A program made the translations under genes and the position numbers. The notes under the pieces were generated by a model. That model saw only the letters and a list, made by a program, of their open reading frames with translations. It searched no databases and was not told the origin of the DNA. Below, in pieces: positions 47,406-58,489 of a stretch of 64,000 nucleotides of DNA. Every line of letters starts with the position of its first letter. Positions within the stretch are counted from its first letter, which is position 1. Source of the DNA: Trichobilharzia regenti (lineage: Eukaryota > Platyhelminthes > Trematoda > Strigeidida > Schistosomatidae); NCBI GenBank assembly GCA_944472135.2, contig OX235270.1, positions 141,809,632-141,873,631 on the forward strand, written 5' to 3'.

Positions 47406-47900
47406 TAATGATGAATGAATTCTTACTTCTGTCATAGATGGGTCAGTAAAATGACAGGCCGGTAACCTGGAAGACATGATTAGGAATAAAAGGGTCTTTC
47501 ATGACCACTTCCAAACCATGTGATATATATTGGTGGATGGTGACTAGCAATGGAATCCAGGGTGCGCATATATTTATTCATTATAACTATTAACAGCGGA
47601 TTACAAATATAACCACACTGTCTGAGTCTCGAATAGCCTTCAAACAACTCATCTTGTAGCCCGTTTGACTCCATAAATTAAAACGCTGAACAAATATTAG
47701 GTGAATAGAAACACAGATTATAAGTTTCACAAATTAAGATTTCAAAAATGTGAGTTTATTCCAGAGATTTGGAAGCTCAGCGCAATGGCGTGATTATATG
47801 CTGCCGACTCATTACTGTGAGCAGTTTACAAGATCACTCATCAAAACCAGTAGCACTTGCTAAGCAGATCATCAAAGTGTAACCTGAATACAGGTCGACC
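47406..47900. other. No recognisable gene
   Basis: Unassigned AT-rich DNA between the Smα-type cluster and the PLE relic. Confidence 0.35.
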
Positions 47901-49570
47901 GTTTCTCTCATTCGAAAAATTCGTCAACTGTATCAAAGATGTGCAAGTGGGTGACGAATACGTGACATAACTCGTTGTCGAGTCGCTTTTCACAAATGTT
48001 CTGATTTCGCAAACAATTTGTTTCACGTGCAGATACTTGAAGGACAACAACTTGAATATTGGAATACGGAATTTAATTAAAAGGAATTCTAGTTAGATGT
48101 ATCTTTAACGTCAAACTCACATCCAGTAGTATTATTTACAGACAGAAAGATGAAGTGGCTATGGAGTCACCTCTAAGTACGGTACTTCCACATACTTTCA
48201 TCCCAGATTTGGAAAATCGTCCTTTGAAATCGTCCATCGACAGCCTTTTACTATACTGACGGAGCGTTGATGATGCTTTTGTCATTTATGATAACAAATA
48301 TGACCTAAACAATGTCTAGTAAGCTCTCAGTTGCAGCAATCCAGTCATGCAATTTACAACTGAAGTTGAGACCGGACAGACAATCTCATTTCTGAACATT
48401 CAACTAACAGAGGAAACTGATGCGACTTTAAACAGATGAGTATACAGAAAGCCTACTTCGAGTGGACAGCTGACAAAGTCTTATAGTCTGTTAACCATCA
48501 GTCGCAAGGGGAGCCTGATATTATCTCTTCCGACTAGAATCCTAAGAAACTGCAGTCCCGAATCAATGGAAGAAGAGATCACTCTTCCGAGGAAGACACT
48601 ACATGAGAATGGCTATCCATCACACTTTACAGATAAACATATAAAACCGAAAACGGCCAATCAACACCCCTATCTCTGTGTCAACGAACATGCAATACAT
48701 GAATGTGGCTTTCATTTGTCACCTATTGACTGACATCCTTAAGAAGAGAACACCTAACTCTCTGAAAACAACATTCTCTACTGATACATTACGACTGGTG
48801 TTCTCATGGTGTGTATTGTTCTTCAACAACTCGACAGATAAACTATCGCATTTGACCACTGACTATTCTATGTGTATCTACTAATTCAGTCACACCTGCG
48901 GAGCAAGACACGTAGGAACATTATCCTGCTTGACTAGATAAAGGCCAGAATAGATCAATAAGGCGTGCTGTAAGTGAACATACATATTCAACACTGGCCA
49001 CACAATATGTATGGGGAACTCATTCAAAGTTGTCTGACAAGTCAAAAGGCGGACACTAGCGTTATATTTCCGAAGATTTTGCAATGTTGAGGTCTTAGCA
49101 GTTCAGATGGAAAATCCGGATTTATGTACACAACTCCTTCTCCTAACTTGGGTAGAATTCTCGACCAAACTGTTATCAATATATATTATCATTAATATTC
49201 TCTTGCCTGTTTCTGTAAGCGCTTTTTTTTTGACATCACTTTAACCAACTCTTTATTCAATGTATTCACCTGTTACATAATTTATTTGGTTACTTGTCTC
49301 CATGCTCTCACATCAACACACACACACACAATTTTTGTGAGTATTCTTCATATTATTCAACATGAGTTTAATCTTACTAGTCTCCACCTTCTAGTTACAG
49401 TTTGATTATTGATCAATGTGCTGATGTAAACGGCACTACAAAGTGTAATTTTCACTCGTATTTGACGGACTATGTAGACACACACACACACAAAGTATAT
49501 TTATGTTTATGATCGCAATTATGCAGCTAACGCTGAATGAATTCGCCGTTAAAGAACACTTTAATGAACT
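47900..49570 (+). pseudogene. Penelope-like element with RT remnant
   Basis: The most extended PLE polymerase here. Decayed plus-strand coding includes MESPLSTVLPHTFIPDLENR (the GSPLSPxxAD-like motif), RSVDDAFVIYDNKYDLNNV (the YVDD catalytic motif, here SVDD), TISFLNIQLTEETDATLNR and YRKPTSSGQLTKSYSLL, then endonuclease-region remnants. Many stops are present. A 3' untranslated part (acacacacacac near 49480) leads to the hammerhead-like motif at 49524-49568. Confidence 0.82.
49524..49568 (+). ncRNA. Hammerhead-like motif in a PLE end
   Basis: cagctaacgctgaatgaatt, cgccgttaaagaacacttta, atgaa. It aligns with 33859-33906 and 36233-36273, but GAAA has become taaag, so it is inactive. Confidence 0.4.
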
Positions 49571-49649
49571 GTTTCTTCTCTCTTTTTGGACCAGTCTCTT
49601 TAATGGTGTGACTGGTTCACCAAGGCTTAGATAGGTGGATCAAATCAAA

Positions 49650-50190
49650 TAATAGAGAAGATTTGTAGCTCAGGTGGATGATTTGCAATTAATAGTGTTC
49701 TCTGAGCTGGTTGGTTTTATTTGCGGAGCTTTCGTCGTCCCCCTTCTGGACAACATCTCCCTTCAGCCAAATATTTAGCATAAAGTGAAATGATTTAAAT
49801 TTCTTCATGAGTGATATAATTGCGCCTCCTGATAACCATATTTACATATGTGTATTGACCATTTTCTATTGACCTGGATTTTAAACTTTCTGGTTACATG
49901 ATTTACCCTTTATTAGTTGGTATATTTGGTCTATATTAACGTGTTTGTTAATTGCATACTCGTTTGAGTACCAGGCCTGGCTTCTAGGAATTCCCTGACT
50001 GCACTTTTGCTTTTTCCTCTGTCTAACATTTCGACATTAACCCAAGGAAACTGATGCCCATAATTGTCTATATGCATTGATATGAAAGAATATATGTCAT
50101 GTCTTTTCGCGGCTGATTCGTGTTTCTGGATTCTGATTTGAAGGCGACGCCCACTTCGACCACCGATGTAATGCCTGTTACAGTTCATGG
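49650..50190 (-). mobile_element. PLE endonuclease fragment, group C
   Basis: Minus-strand frame 50188-49931 (85 codons): CNRHYIGGRSGRRLQIRIQK, HESAAKRHDIYSFISMHIDN, VREFLEARPGTQTSMQLTNT. HYIG-GRS, Arg and the downstream E-A-R pattern indicate a GIY-YIG nuclease unlike groups A and B. The 3' part resembles 12890-12965. Confidence 0.75.
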
Positions 50191-50565
50191 ATGCAATTCA
50201 TTTTGTAAATGGTAATAATTTTATCTCCTTTTCTGTTGGATCTTTCGGCTTGCACAATATCGAAATAAGCGATTTGACTGGCTTGTGTGCTATATGTATA
50301 TCAAACGGTTTCGGTGTTCTAGTTGTTATTTCAGAGATGTTTCTTACATGTGGTAGGATGAAGTTTTTTGTGTTCTTTGATGATGGTTCCTTTTTGTTGT
50401 TTTGATTCGATTTTAAACACTTTACAGTGAAATTTTGTGAATAACCATTCTTTTTTAAAGACCATTTGTATTGAAAGGTTACAGCTGAATCGCATCGACA
50501 TAAATTAAGCTGAATGTGAGAAGAATTAGGAAGGATAATTTTACAAATTCATGAGTTTATAGTTT
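50191..50565. other. No assigned feature
   Basis: Probably the upstream remainder of the group C PLE on the minus strand (decayed coding around 50250-50410). I cannot support it firmly. Confidence 0.35.
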
Positions 50566-51492
50566 GTATTCTAGATTAGTAGTCAACAACAATATTAGTG
50601 TTTTTAAATAATAATATCGATTTGTAAAGTAAGATCACAATGGAATTACAGTTCATTAAAAATGCTCAAATTATAATAATAATAGTAAAGATATAGTAAC
50701 AAATAGATTATCAACAAAAATTGGGAAAATTCCACAAAACTTTGGGATCATTCAAACCTTGATGACCAAGGTAAGGATAATGTCTGAACTGGCTTCTTTT
50801 GGAGGCATAAATTAGGCCTATGATTGTGGTTCCCAACAACCTCAGCAATACTTAGTAGTCGAACTCTTAAGGCGAAATTAAGATTCGTTGTTATGCGGTG
50901 AATGACCCTGAGAGCATCGTTAACATCAAGCTTGTGTTCTGTATCCACAAGACGAGATAGAATAGTACTAGGCACGCAGGATGATGTTCGGAAATCCGAC
51001 GAGAAACACGTCTAATTGTAAGGCCTATGTAACTGGCACGCTCCAGAGGAGCAGTTAAATTGTTAGATACCCATGGAAGAGGCAGTTTATCTTTTACTCC
51101 CGAACGCAAAAGAGGAGTGGTTTTGAAGACACAGCGTAATTCAGCAGCAGGGAATGTATACCAACAAATCTCAATTTTCCCTTAAGAGTTCATCTACTGA
51201 ATATTGCTGAGTCTGGCTGTTGCGATCCATATTAAGAAGCCTAATTTGTGCATCCAAAAGAAATTAGTTAAGACATTATCCTTACCCTGGCCATCAAGGT
51301 TTGAATGATCCCCAATTTTTGTGGAATTTTCCCAATTTTAGTTGATATCCTATTTGCTACTATATCTTTATTATTATAATTAATATAATTTAAGCATCTT
51401 TAATGAACTGTAATTCCATTGTGATCTTACTTAACAAATCGACATTATTTAAAAAAAACTCTTATATTGTTATTGACTACTAGTCTAGAATA
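50566..51492 (-). mobile_element. PLE group A copy with inverted terminal copies
   Basis: Minus-strand coding 51109-50748: KDKLPLPWVSNNLTA, ERASYIGLTIRRVSRRISEH, DTEHKLDVNDALRVIHRITT, LSIAEVVGNHNHRPNLCLQK. The 3' end at 50566-50840 recurs inverted at about 51225-51492 on the 5' side (shared ttctaga.tagtagtcaa, gatcacaatggaattacagt, gggaaaattcc). The core is frameshifted. Confidence 0.82.
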
Positions 51493-51530
51493 TTCTGTGT
51501 ATATAAACATATATATTATATATTATTATA

Positions 51531-51580
51531 GAGCCAGAAGAGGAGGAATTTATCGAAAAGGATATTCTTTGCTCAATTAT
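51531..51580 (+). ncRNA. Hammerhead-like remnant beside the PLE
   Basis: gccagaagaggaggaattta, tcGAAAaggatattctttgc, tcaa aligns with the other PLE end motifs. It is heavily degenerate. Confidence 0.4.
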
Positions 51581-52082
51581 TTTGTGTTTTAAAGATGTCT
51601 GAATGAATATTTTCGCTATATTGAAAGTGTTTTATTTCGTCAAATAACTTGAAATTTTGCAGTCTACAGAATCTAAGCAGTGAGTGGTGGTACTTATGTC
51701 TTAAAGTCTGATGGACGTCGGTTACTAACAGCGTGACATCATGGGTGTACAATTCTAAACAAATAATCTGATAATAATATAAATAAATAAATAAATAACA
51801 TTGTTCCATTGTGTCATGTTTGCTTCTGTCGACAGATTCTAAACTAATATATTTATATTATCTAAGCATAATTTGTTATTGAAAACATTAGTGTGTTTTT
51901 GTAAAAGAGGTGTGTGTGTGTGTGTGTGTGAATAGATTATTACTAAATTTAGAGTCAATTTTATCGATTATTCTTCTAGCAACTTGAAGTTTTGTGCTTA
52001 CCAACATATTACACTGTGACTAAATTAAGATGTAATGAGAAGAACATTAATAGTTCTAGCATTAGCATAATAAATAAATAAT
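51581..52082. other. No recognisable gene
   Basis: AT-rich, with (aaat)n near 51780-51796 and a (tg)n run at 51910-51930. Confidence 0.4.
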
Positions 52083-52293
52083 TTTTCCTTCACGTTCCCA
52101 GTGGAACATAGGACCTCAAGCTAGTGGTGATTATTCCTACAGGATAGGGTTGCTAGCCTCATGCTCAACCCTCTCTCTTTACCAGCATTTTTTTCCTACC
52201 TTAGCGAAGTAAAGGAGTGCGTCGACCGGGAATTGAACCCCAGACCATGTGCATGGTCGGCGAGCGTCCTAACGGCTATGCCACTGACGCATT
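52083..52293 (-). mobile_element. SINE-R copy
   Basis: The minus-strand head at the right (gcgtcagtggcatagccgtt, B-box-like ggttcaattcccggtcgacg) and the RTE-like tail at the left (gaggtcctatgttccactgg, ggaacgtgaaggaaaaa). Confidence 0.85.
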
Positions 52294-52875
52294 GCCTCAA
52301 TTATTTTATTTATGATGTAACAACAATAATGATAATAATAGCGGCTTTTAGAAGGCAAAGGGGCTGAGGTAAGAAATATTCCCAAGGAAATACTTTCAAT
52401 TAGATCCTTATCTACGGCGTCATAGTTAACCGAGAAAATTAATGCGACAAATAAAGGGCGGAAACTGAAGTCTTAAAACTTATCTATCGCATTCCGAGGA
52501 ATGTTAATTTTGCCCTATAAGTTCGCCTTCTGTAGGACATACATATACACCTGAAGAAACTAAATGGGTGTGAGTTCTGAAGACATTCATGCATCCAGCA
52601 TCATTACCACGAGCACCATTACATCAGTGTGAAAAGCTGATAATATCTCTCTCTCTCTTCTGAGGCTTTTACGAGTAATCACTGTCTTAATTATTTTATT
52701 CACCCCTAACTACTTCATCCTTAGTTGTTCATTGCGCAGTCAGTTTGGATATTCATCATTTGTTTCTTTATTAGTCATCGTTATTCCCTAAAATTATGCA
52801 TTATGATGTAGTGCAGCTTGAATATTTGAACTTTTGTTTTAAAGCATTCATGTTAATATGGCGTCACATCATTGT
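52294..52875. other. No recognisable gene
   Basis: Unassigned. It could contain the eroded upstream part of the LINE that becomes readable at 52880. Confidence 0.35.
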
Positions 52876-53669
52876 TTTGCTGTGTGATTGCTCGCACATG
52901 GCTAGCTGATTCGTCGGACACTTTCCTGTCGGACATCAGTCAATGGTCTAAACTAAATGGCCTCATGCTGAATCCCTCAAAATACCAGACTACTGACTTC
53001 TCCTTTAGGCATAAACGAGATCTACAAACACTAGTAAGCACGCATGAAGCCTGTAGCATTGAGGGGACTAAAAGTGAAACGACGTCTGGTGCATAATACC
53101 TCGGATTAGTTCTATCTTCCGACCTTACTTGGTCATCTCATATCCAAACGATTTCTCAGAAAGTATTACGTCTAACCTACTACATTAGGAAACTTAGACT
53201 ATCTGGAATCACCCAACCTCTACTTTCACATTTTTCAACTCTCGTTTCTTACCTATTCTACTTTACTGCTCCCCATTAGTCTTTCCTGGGTTATTGAAAA
53301 AGGACTATACCATCCTGAGAAGGATGTTGAAGGTAGTTAGTAGGACTAGTGGTGTAAAACTCAGTCGGCTTGCCACTACATTGGTAGAAAGCCATCTGGA
53401 TACATGCGAAAAAAGGTCTAAAACCATACTCTCCGACCCCCAGCACCCCATCTATTCCCAACTCTCTACTTGTATCTCATCAGGTAGAACCAGAAATCAG
53501 TACAAAATAATATATGCCCGTACAAACAAGTATAGGAACTCAATGATACCATATTTGACCCGTGTTCTAAGTGACAGAGATAATGTTAGGCGCGAAACCT
53601 ATGACTTGCTTTGTTGTTAATAACATAATTTTGGCTCTTTTATTTATAAGTGAAAACACAGTTTTTGTT

Positions 53670-53710
53670 CAGCGAAGAAATTTCTTTTCAACGACTTCAT
53701 TTTCAAGCTG
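53670..53710 (-). ncRNA. Hammerhead-like motif at the PLE 3' end
   Basis: Minus strand: cagcttgaaaatgaagtcgt, tGAAAagaaatttcttcgct, g. The cagc/gctg outer helix and the GAAA box are intact; box 1 (aaatga) is altered. Confidence 0.5.
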
Positions 53711-53978
53711 TACAGTCGTATTTATATTACAGAAAAAGGTTATTAAGTGGCACTAAATAATTGCTCAGTCAATATGCATATATGTGATAAAAGTTATAAG
53801 GGGTAGAGTTGAAGTGGATAAATTACAAAAATATGAAAGATTGTTCTATAACAAAAATGTCAAGTGTTGTCTAAAAAATTATGAAAATTAGGAGTACGAT
53901 TACGCTAAGAATGAAGATGTGAAGTGAAGTGGAAAGAATTCAAGTGGTAAAATAAAATAAAAACTAGAAAGAAAATTA

Positions 53979-54830
53979 TTATGACCAAGGTAAAGAAAGG
54001 GGTTTGACAAAACGCTTTTGAACACATAATTTAGGTTTCTGTTCATGTATAGCTAAAGCTTCGGCTATGCATAAGTGAAGAAAACGTAAACTTTTGGATC
54101 GATTGGATTTTGCCATGTAGATAACTTTGAAAGATGAATCACGTGGGGCTAAATGACCAGACTCTAACAGGTGATCACAAATAGACGACTTTGCAGTTCT
54201 ACGTTCGCCTTTCATTAACCAAACCGGATAGTGTTCAGCTACACGTTTTCGGAGATTACGCTTACAACGTCCAATATAAACAGCTCCACAAGAGCAAGTA
54301 AAAGAGTAAATGCACATAGATGTGGACAAAAGCGGTAATCTATCCTTGACGCATTGTCTGATCATATTTCGGCTGGTAAAAACTAGTTGCAGGTCAGCTG
54401 CAGGAAAAGTACGTTTAATACATTTAGATAAACGATTTTTAATCAATTCTGAAATGGTGTCACCTTTGAATGCAAGACTCATAAACAGCTTTTTCTTTGG
54501 TACTGTGACTTGTCTCGGGGTGGATTCTTTCTTGATGTTACGTTCAATGAACCTTGTGGGATAACCATTATTAAGGAGATTTGATCGAAGGTTGTCTAGT
54601 TCCCTATCGATTGTCTCTGGAGAGCAGATTTTACGAATTCTTGAGCATAAGGAGTGAATAAGATTTCTCTTTCTCCCTAAAGGTACCCAACTGTTGAAGT
54701 TAGTGTACTGCCCAGTGAATGTTGGCTTTCGGTAAATCGACCTTAGAAGCGTTCCATTCTCTCTTCTATCTAGCTTAACATCAAGAAAGTGAAACGAAGA
54801 ATCCGACTCTTCTTCGATCGTGAAAAGCAA
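53979..54830 (-). CDS. PLE RT-thumb/linker and GIY-YIG endonuclease, partial
   Basis: 283 codons with no internal stop; the open frame continues upstream to about 54892, where the inverted repeat cuts it off. Residues 1-60 (FTIEEESDSSFHFLDVKLDR, SIYRKPTFTGQYTNFNSW) are the end of the polymerase. Residues 60-150 are linker (LDNLRSNLLNNGYPTRFI). From about 170 comes the endonuclease: CIYSFTCSCGAVYIGRCKRN, KRVAEHYPVWL, HLLESGHLAPRDSSFKVIYM, CIAEALAIHEQKPKLCVQKR. The GIY-YIG core, Arg and Glu are present, with an added Cys pair (CSC) at its start. The catalytic polymerase core is absent, so it cannot retrotranspose alone. The start is arbitrary. Confidence 0.85.
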   Translation of the reverse strand: MLFTIEEESDSSFHFLDVKLDRRENGTLLRSIYRKPTFTGQYTNFNSWVPLGRKRNLIHSLCSRIRKICSPETIDRELDNLRSNLLNNGYPTRFIERNIKKESTPRQVTVPKKKLFMSLAFKGDTISELIKNRLSKCIKRTFPAADLQLVFTSRNMIRQCVKDRLPLLSTSMCIYSFTCSCGAVYIGRCKRNLRKRVAEHYPVWLMKGERRTAKSSICDHLLESGHLAPRDSSFKVIYMAKSNRSKSLRFLHLCIAEALAIHEQKPKLCVQKRFVKPLSLPWS

Positions 54831-55311
54831 AGATGGGTGAGAACCATTAAATATTCTAAGAAGTTCGGCAGTTGAAGTGTTTTCATCACATACAAAGTTA
54901 TCTACATGGCAAAATCCAATCGATCCAAAAGTTTACGTTTTCTTCACTTATGCATAACCGAAGCTTTAGCTATACATGAACAGAAACCTAAATTATGTGT
55001 TCAAAAGCGTTTTGTCAAACCCCTTTCTTTACCTTGGTCATAATAATTTTCTTTCTAGTTTTTATTTTATTTTACCACTTGAATTCTTTCCACCTCACTT
55101 CACATCTTCATTCTTAGCGTAATCGTACTCCTAATTTTCATAATTTTTTAGACAACACTTGACATTTTTGTTATAGAACAATCTTTCATATTTTTGTAAT
55201 TTATCTACTTCAACTCTACCCCTTATAACTTTTATCACATATATGCATATTGACTGAGCAATTATTTAGTGCCACTTAATAACCTTTTTCTGTAATATAA
55301 ATACGACTGTA

Positions 55312-55352
55312 CAGCTTGAAAATGAAGTCGTTGAAAAGAAATTTCTTCGCTG
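55312..55352 (+). ncRNA. Hammerhead-like motif in the inverted PLE copy
   Basis: The sequence matches 53670-53710, on the opposite strand, within the inverted terminal copy. Confidence 0.5.
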
Positions 55353-56108
55353 AACAAAAACTGTCTTTTATTTATCTCTCATTTGTATTCTATAGTGAAC
55401 ACCTTCTTAAACATACTTAGCTGCCTAAATTATTAACACTGGTTTACTTGTCTGTACTTTATTCTATTCCTTCTTTTGTGTATCTATTGGCTCCGACTAT
55501 ATTATCACTATGAGTATTACAAAATTGTCCTGCAAATAACCTTCATGTAATATTAGTTTTGTGGTTGTTTTGTGTTCGGCAATATTAAAACTGACAATCT
55601 TGGTTGTGAACGCTGTTATCACAATCCTAAACTTTTTGTATTATGCATGATTGCTCACACTACCACAACAAACACCGCGTTAGAGTTGACAATAAAAAAA
55701 ACACCCTGAAATGTTTATTTTATGATTGTTTAGTGTTGTTCAATCAAATTAACTGATCATGGTGGTAAACATTCTTAATATCATTTCATAACTTCTAGTA
55801 TGACTATAGCTGTTACTGTTCACCACGCATAAACATATCACGGCTTCAACTACCCAATATTGAGATATTATTTATTATGTTGTTTATTTTCCATTCTACT
55901 TCTTGTTATTTTTTCGCTTTTGTTTTTTGCTATTTTGTGTTTTTTCTATTGTTTTTGTTGTTGCTTTTGATATTTAATTTTTTGAAATACCCCTTTTAAA
56001 TGTTTGATAAAATTAGATGCAATATTGTAGATAAGTGCTGAAAACTCCACACTGTACCACTAGTACTGCTTCTGGAATAAAGCAAAATTATTATTATTAT
56101 TATTATTG

Positions 56109-56880
56109 TCCTATCATTAGGCCTACTATTCGAACTTGCTACCTCTGGCAGGTGTAATTTAAGTACACATAACCACTTACAATACAATCCACACTTATTG
56201 CCACCATTTCCACCTTTTAATTGTTGCACTAATTTTCATCCACTTGACTTCTTAATGTTGATTGATTATTGTTGACAAACTTATCAGCACCACTAGACTG
56301 TCAAATGTTTTTTTGTAATGTAAGTGTAGTATATACATCCTCGAATGTGATGCAAAATACACAAAATAAACATCACGAGAAATCACTTCATTTCAAATGA
56401 AATCCAAATTGTCTGAACTGAATAGGAATGATGGTCTAAAACAAAATTTGACCAGTTTACAGTATCTCCAACCTCTCCCATGAAATGACAAAATCAACAC
56501 GAATGTGATAAATAATTTCATGTAAACACACGCTACTTTTATAATTTTACACACTTATCAAATCCAACAGTCATCTACACCTGGTTTTGTTATCTTTACC
56601 AATTGGTCAATTTGACAAAGGAAAAGTGATCCCATGCTGAGGAACGATGATTAAGTCACTGCATATATAAGCTGAGTGGAATTACTAAATTATGGTTTAA
56701 TAATACTACTTTGATAAAGCTATTAGCAGCAGCATTAAATAGTGAAACGTCAGTAAAAGTGACAATATCGTTTTGTTTTTCATTCTTTGAGAAATACAAA
56801 AACCTTTATTGTAATGAATATCATATACCCAATGCGCAAATTCCCTCAAACTGTTAACAACTTATTATTGTTGATAATCA
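56109..56880. other. No recognisable gene
   Basis: Unassigned AT-rich sequence. Confidence 0.4.
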
Positions 56881-56884
56881 CATC

Positions 56885-57034
56885 GCCAATTATAATCACA
56901 CAACTTCGAAACTCGAGTTTCATAGTTCTCTTTATTCCTTCCTAGTCGTCGTCTTACGGGTCGTGGAATCTTCAAGATATCCGGATGAACAGGTGTTGAA
57001 TCATTCCTATTGTATGTATTCCCTCTCACTTCAT
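56885..57034 (-). repeat. Repeat Z, left inverted arm
   Basis: Near reverse complement of 57961-58112: tcacacaacttcgaaactcg, tcatagttctctttattcct, ccggatgaacaggtgttgaa, attgtatgtattccctctca. The pair encloses about 0.93 kb. It may bound a fold-back or non-autonomous DNA element. Confidence 0.8.
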
Positions 57035-57960
57035 AGATTTTTCGAATATCTCATCTGGATGGTTGAGGCAGTTCAGCTGACTTTTGAATTGGAAAGTCAA
57101 GAAGGAGGGCTTCCAATGTCAGAACGTAACTTAAAAAGGAAAGAAGACGGAGACACTAGTGTTTACAGAGGACGATCACATTCAAACCGATAATTAGAAT
57201 TCAGTAGATCCAAGCCTTTGTCAGTGAAAATAGCATTTGTGAAATGTTTAAGTGACATTGGGCCACAAAACTGAGTAGTAGTACCAAGGAAAATCTAAGG
57301 CAGGAAATGAAGCATATAAGAGAACCTTAGTAAATTAATAATTACTTTAATTAGTTAATCAGGAAGTATGTAGGAAAATGTAAAAATAAAATTCATAATA
57401 ATGATTGTGATAGTTATAACAATAGGTGTAGAATTATTAATGACGACATGAATGTCAAACATGCGCAGTATAATAACAACACCAACGGTGAGGAATATAA
57501 ATCATCAGTAGTACTTCCATACAAAGAAGGAACCTCGGAGACCTTACGGAAAATTCTTAATAATGCTGGTGGGAATAAAAGTAGCTAGCACTGAAACTCA
57601 ACAAACTCACTCAGAATCAAGCTTTGTCGGTTAAAGGATCCTGTCTGTGGGGCTGATTAAACAAAACAATTTAGTTTATCTAATACCTTGCTGCGACTAT
57701 TCTTAGGTCAAACACATTGGTTAAAGTAGTACAGCAGGGACACACAGTCACAATAGAAGAGCAGCACAAAAACCTTGCGAAATCTAGATTAGTCAGCCCA
57801 ACACAAGAATAAGAAATCTGTAGAAGGGTTCAGCTATACCACTCACTGCATGCAATTACACACAGCCATACAATGCACAATTGGATGAGATGACAGTCTC
57901 AAAATCTAATGTAACAGAATGGAGGTAGGATGCACCGCTAACTGAAGCTTCACTTATGGA
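57035..57960. other. Interior of the repeat Z inverted pair
   Basis: An open frame at 56963-57193 overlaps the left arm and shows no familiar domain. The remainder is unassigned. Confidence 0.4.
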
Positions 57961-58140
57961 ATGAAGTGAGAGGGAATACATACAATAGGAATGATTCAAC
58001 ACCTGTTCATCCGGATATCTTGAAGATTTCACTGCCCTTAAGACGACGACTAGGAAGGAATAAAGAGAACTATGAAACTCGAGTTTCGAAGTTGTGTGAT
58101 TATAATTAGCGATATGATTATGAACAGTGAATATATTGTG
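57961..58140 (+). repeat. Repeat Z, right inverted arm
   Basis: Complement of the left arm; also similar to 42335-42520, extending beyond the arm into gatatgattatgaaca and attgtgttgtcaagt. Confidence 0.8.
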
Positions 58141-58485
58141 TTGTCAAGTTCGTCATTCACATTCACTTACTTTTTTAAATCTGGTGTTCACTTTTGATAA
58201 AATAATTGTAAAAACTCACCTGCACAATATACCCGTTTGAATAGGGATACAAGTAAAATCGAAGCTTATCTTATTCACAGTAGGCCACATACACTAACAC
58301 AAAATCACAAAAATACAATTTTCTGTGTTTAACTTTGAAGCCTACTGATCAGAAATTAGCAATAATTACTGCCACAGATTAGCAAGACTAGTTAGCGTAT
58401 TTGAACCAGGTGTATTCAGGGATATACGTTATCATCACTCCTCCTTATCGCATATATATAGGTTGTGAACTGTGATCTGCTAACA
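58141..58485. other. No recognisable gene
   Basis: Unassigned sequence upstream of the RTE copy. Confidence 0.35.
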
Positions 58486-58489
58486 ATGT

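Larger units (their letters stand above)
53636..55375 (-). mobile_element. PLE (group A) with TSDs and inverted ends
   Basis: The element is 53648-55363, flanked by tcttttatttat at 53636-53647 and 55364-55375, an exact 12-bp target duplication. Its 3' terminal 0.47 kb (53658-54129) recurs as an inverted, near-identical copy at 54893-55364 on its 5' side. It carries the open frame 54830-53979 and two hammerhead-like motifs. Such inverted or direct terminal copies are known for Penelope elements. Confidence 0.93.
52880..56108 (+). pseudogene. CR1-like LINE 3' half, split by a PLE
   Basis: Coding at 52880-53620: SDISQWSKLNGLMLNPSKYQ, YLGLVLSSDLTWSSHI, LRLTYYIRKLRLSGITQPLL, TILRRMLKVVSRTSG and IIYARTNKYRNSMIPYLTRV. 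The polymerase catalytic box is missing at the 5' side. The 3' untranslated region starts at 53621, is interrupted by a PLE (53648-55363), resumes at 55376 and ends with gctgaaaactccacactgta, tctggaataaagc and (att)n at 56108. Confidence 0.88.
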
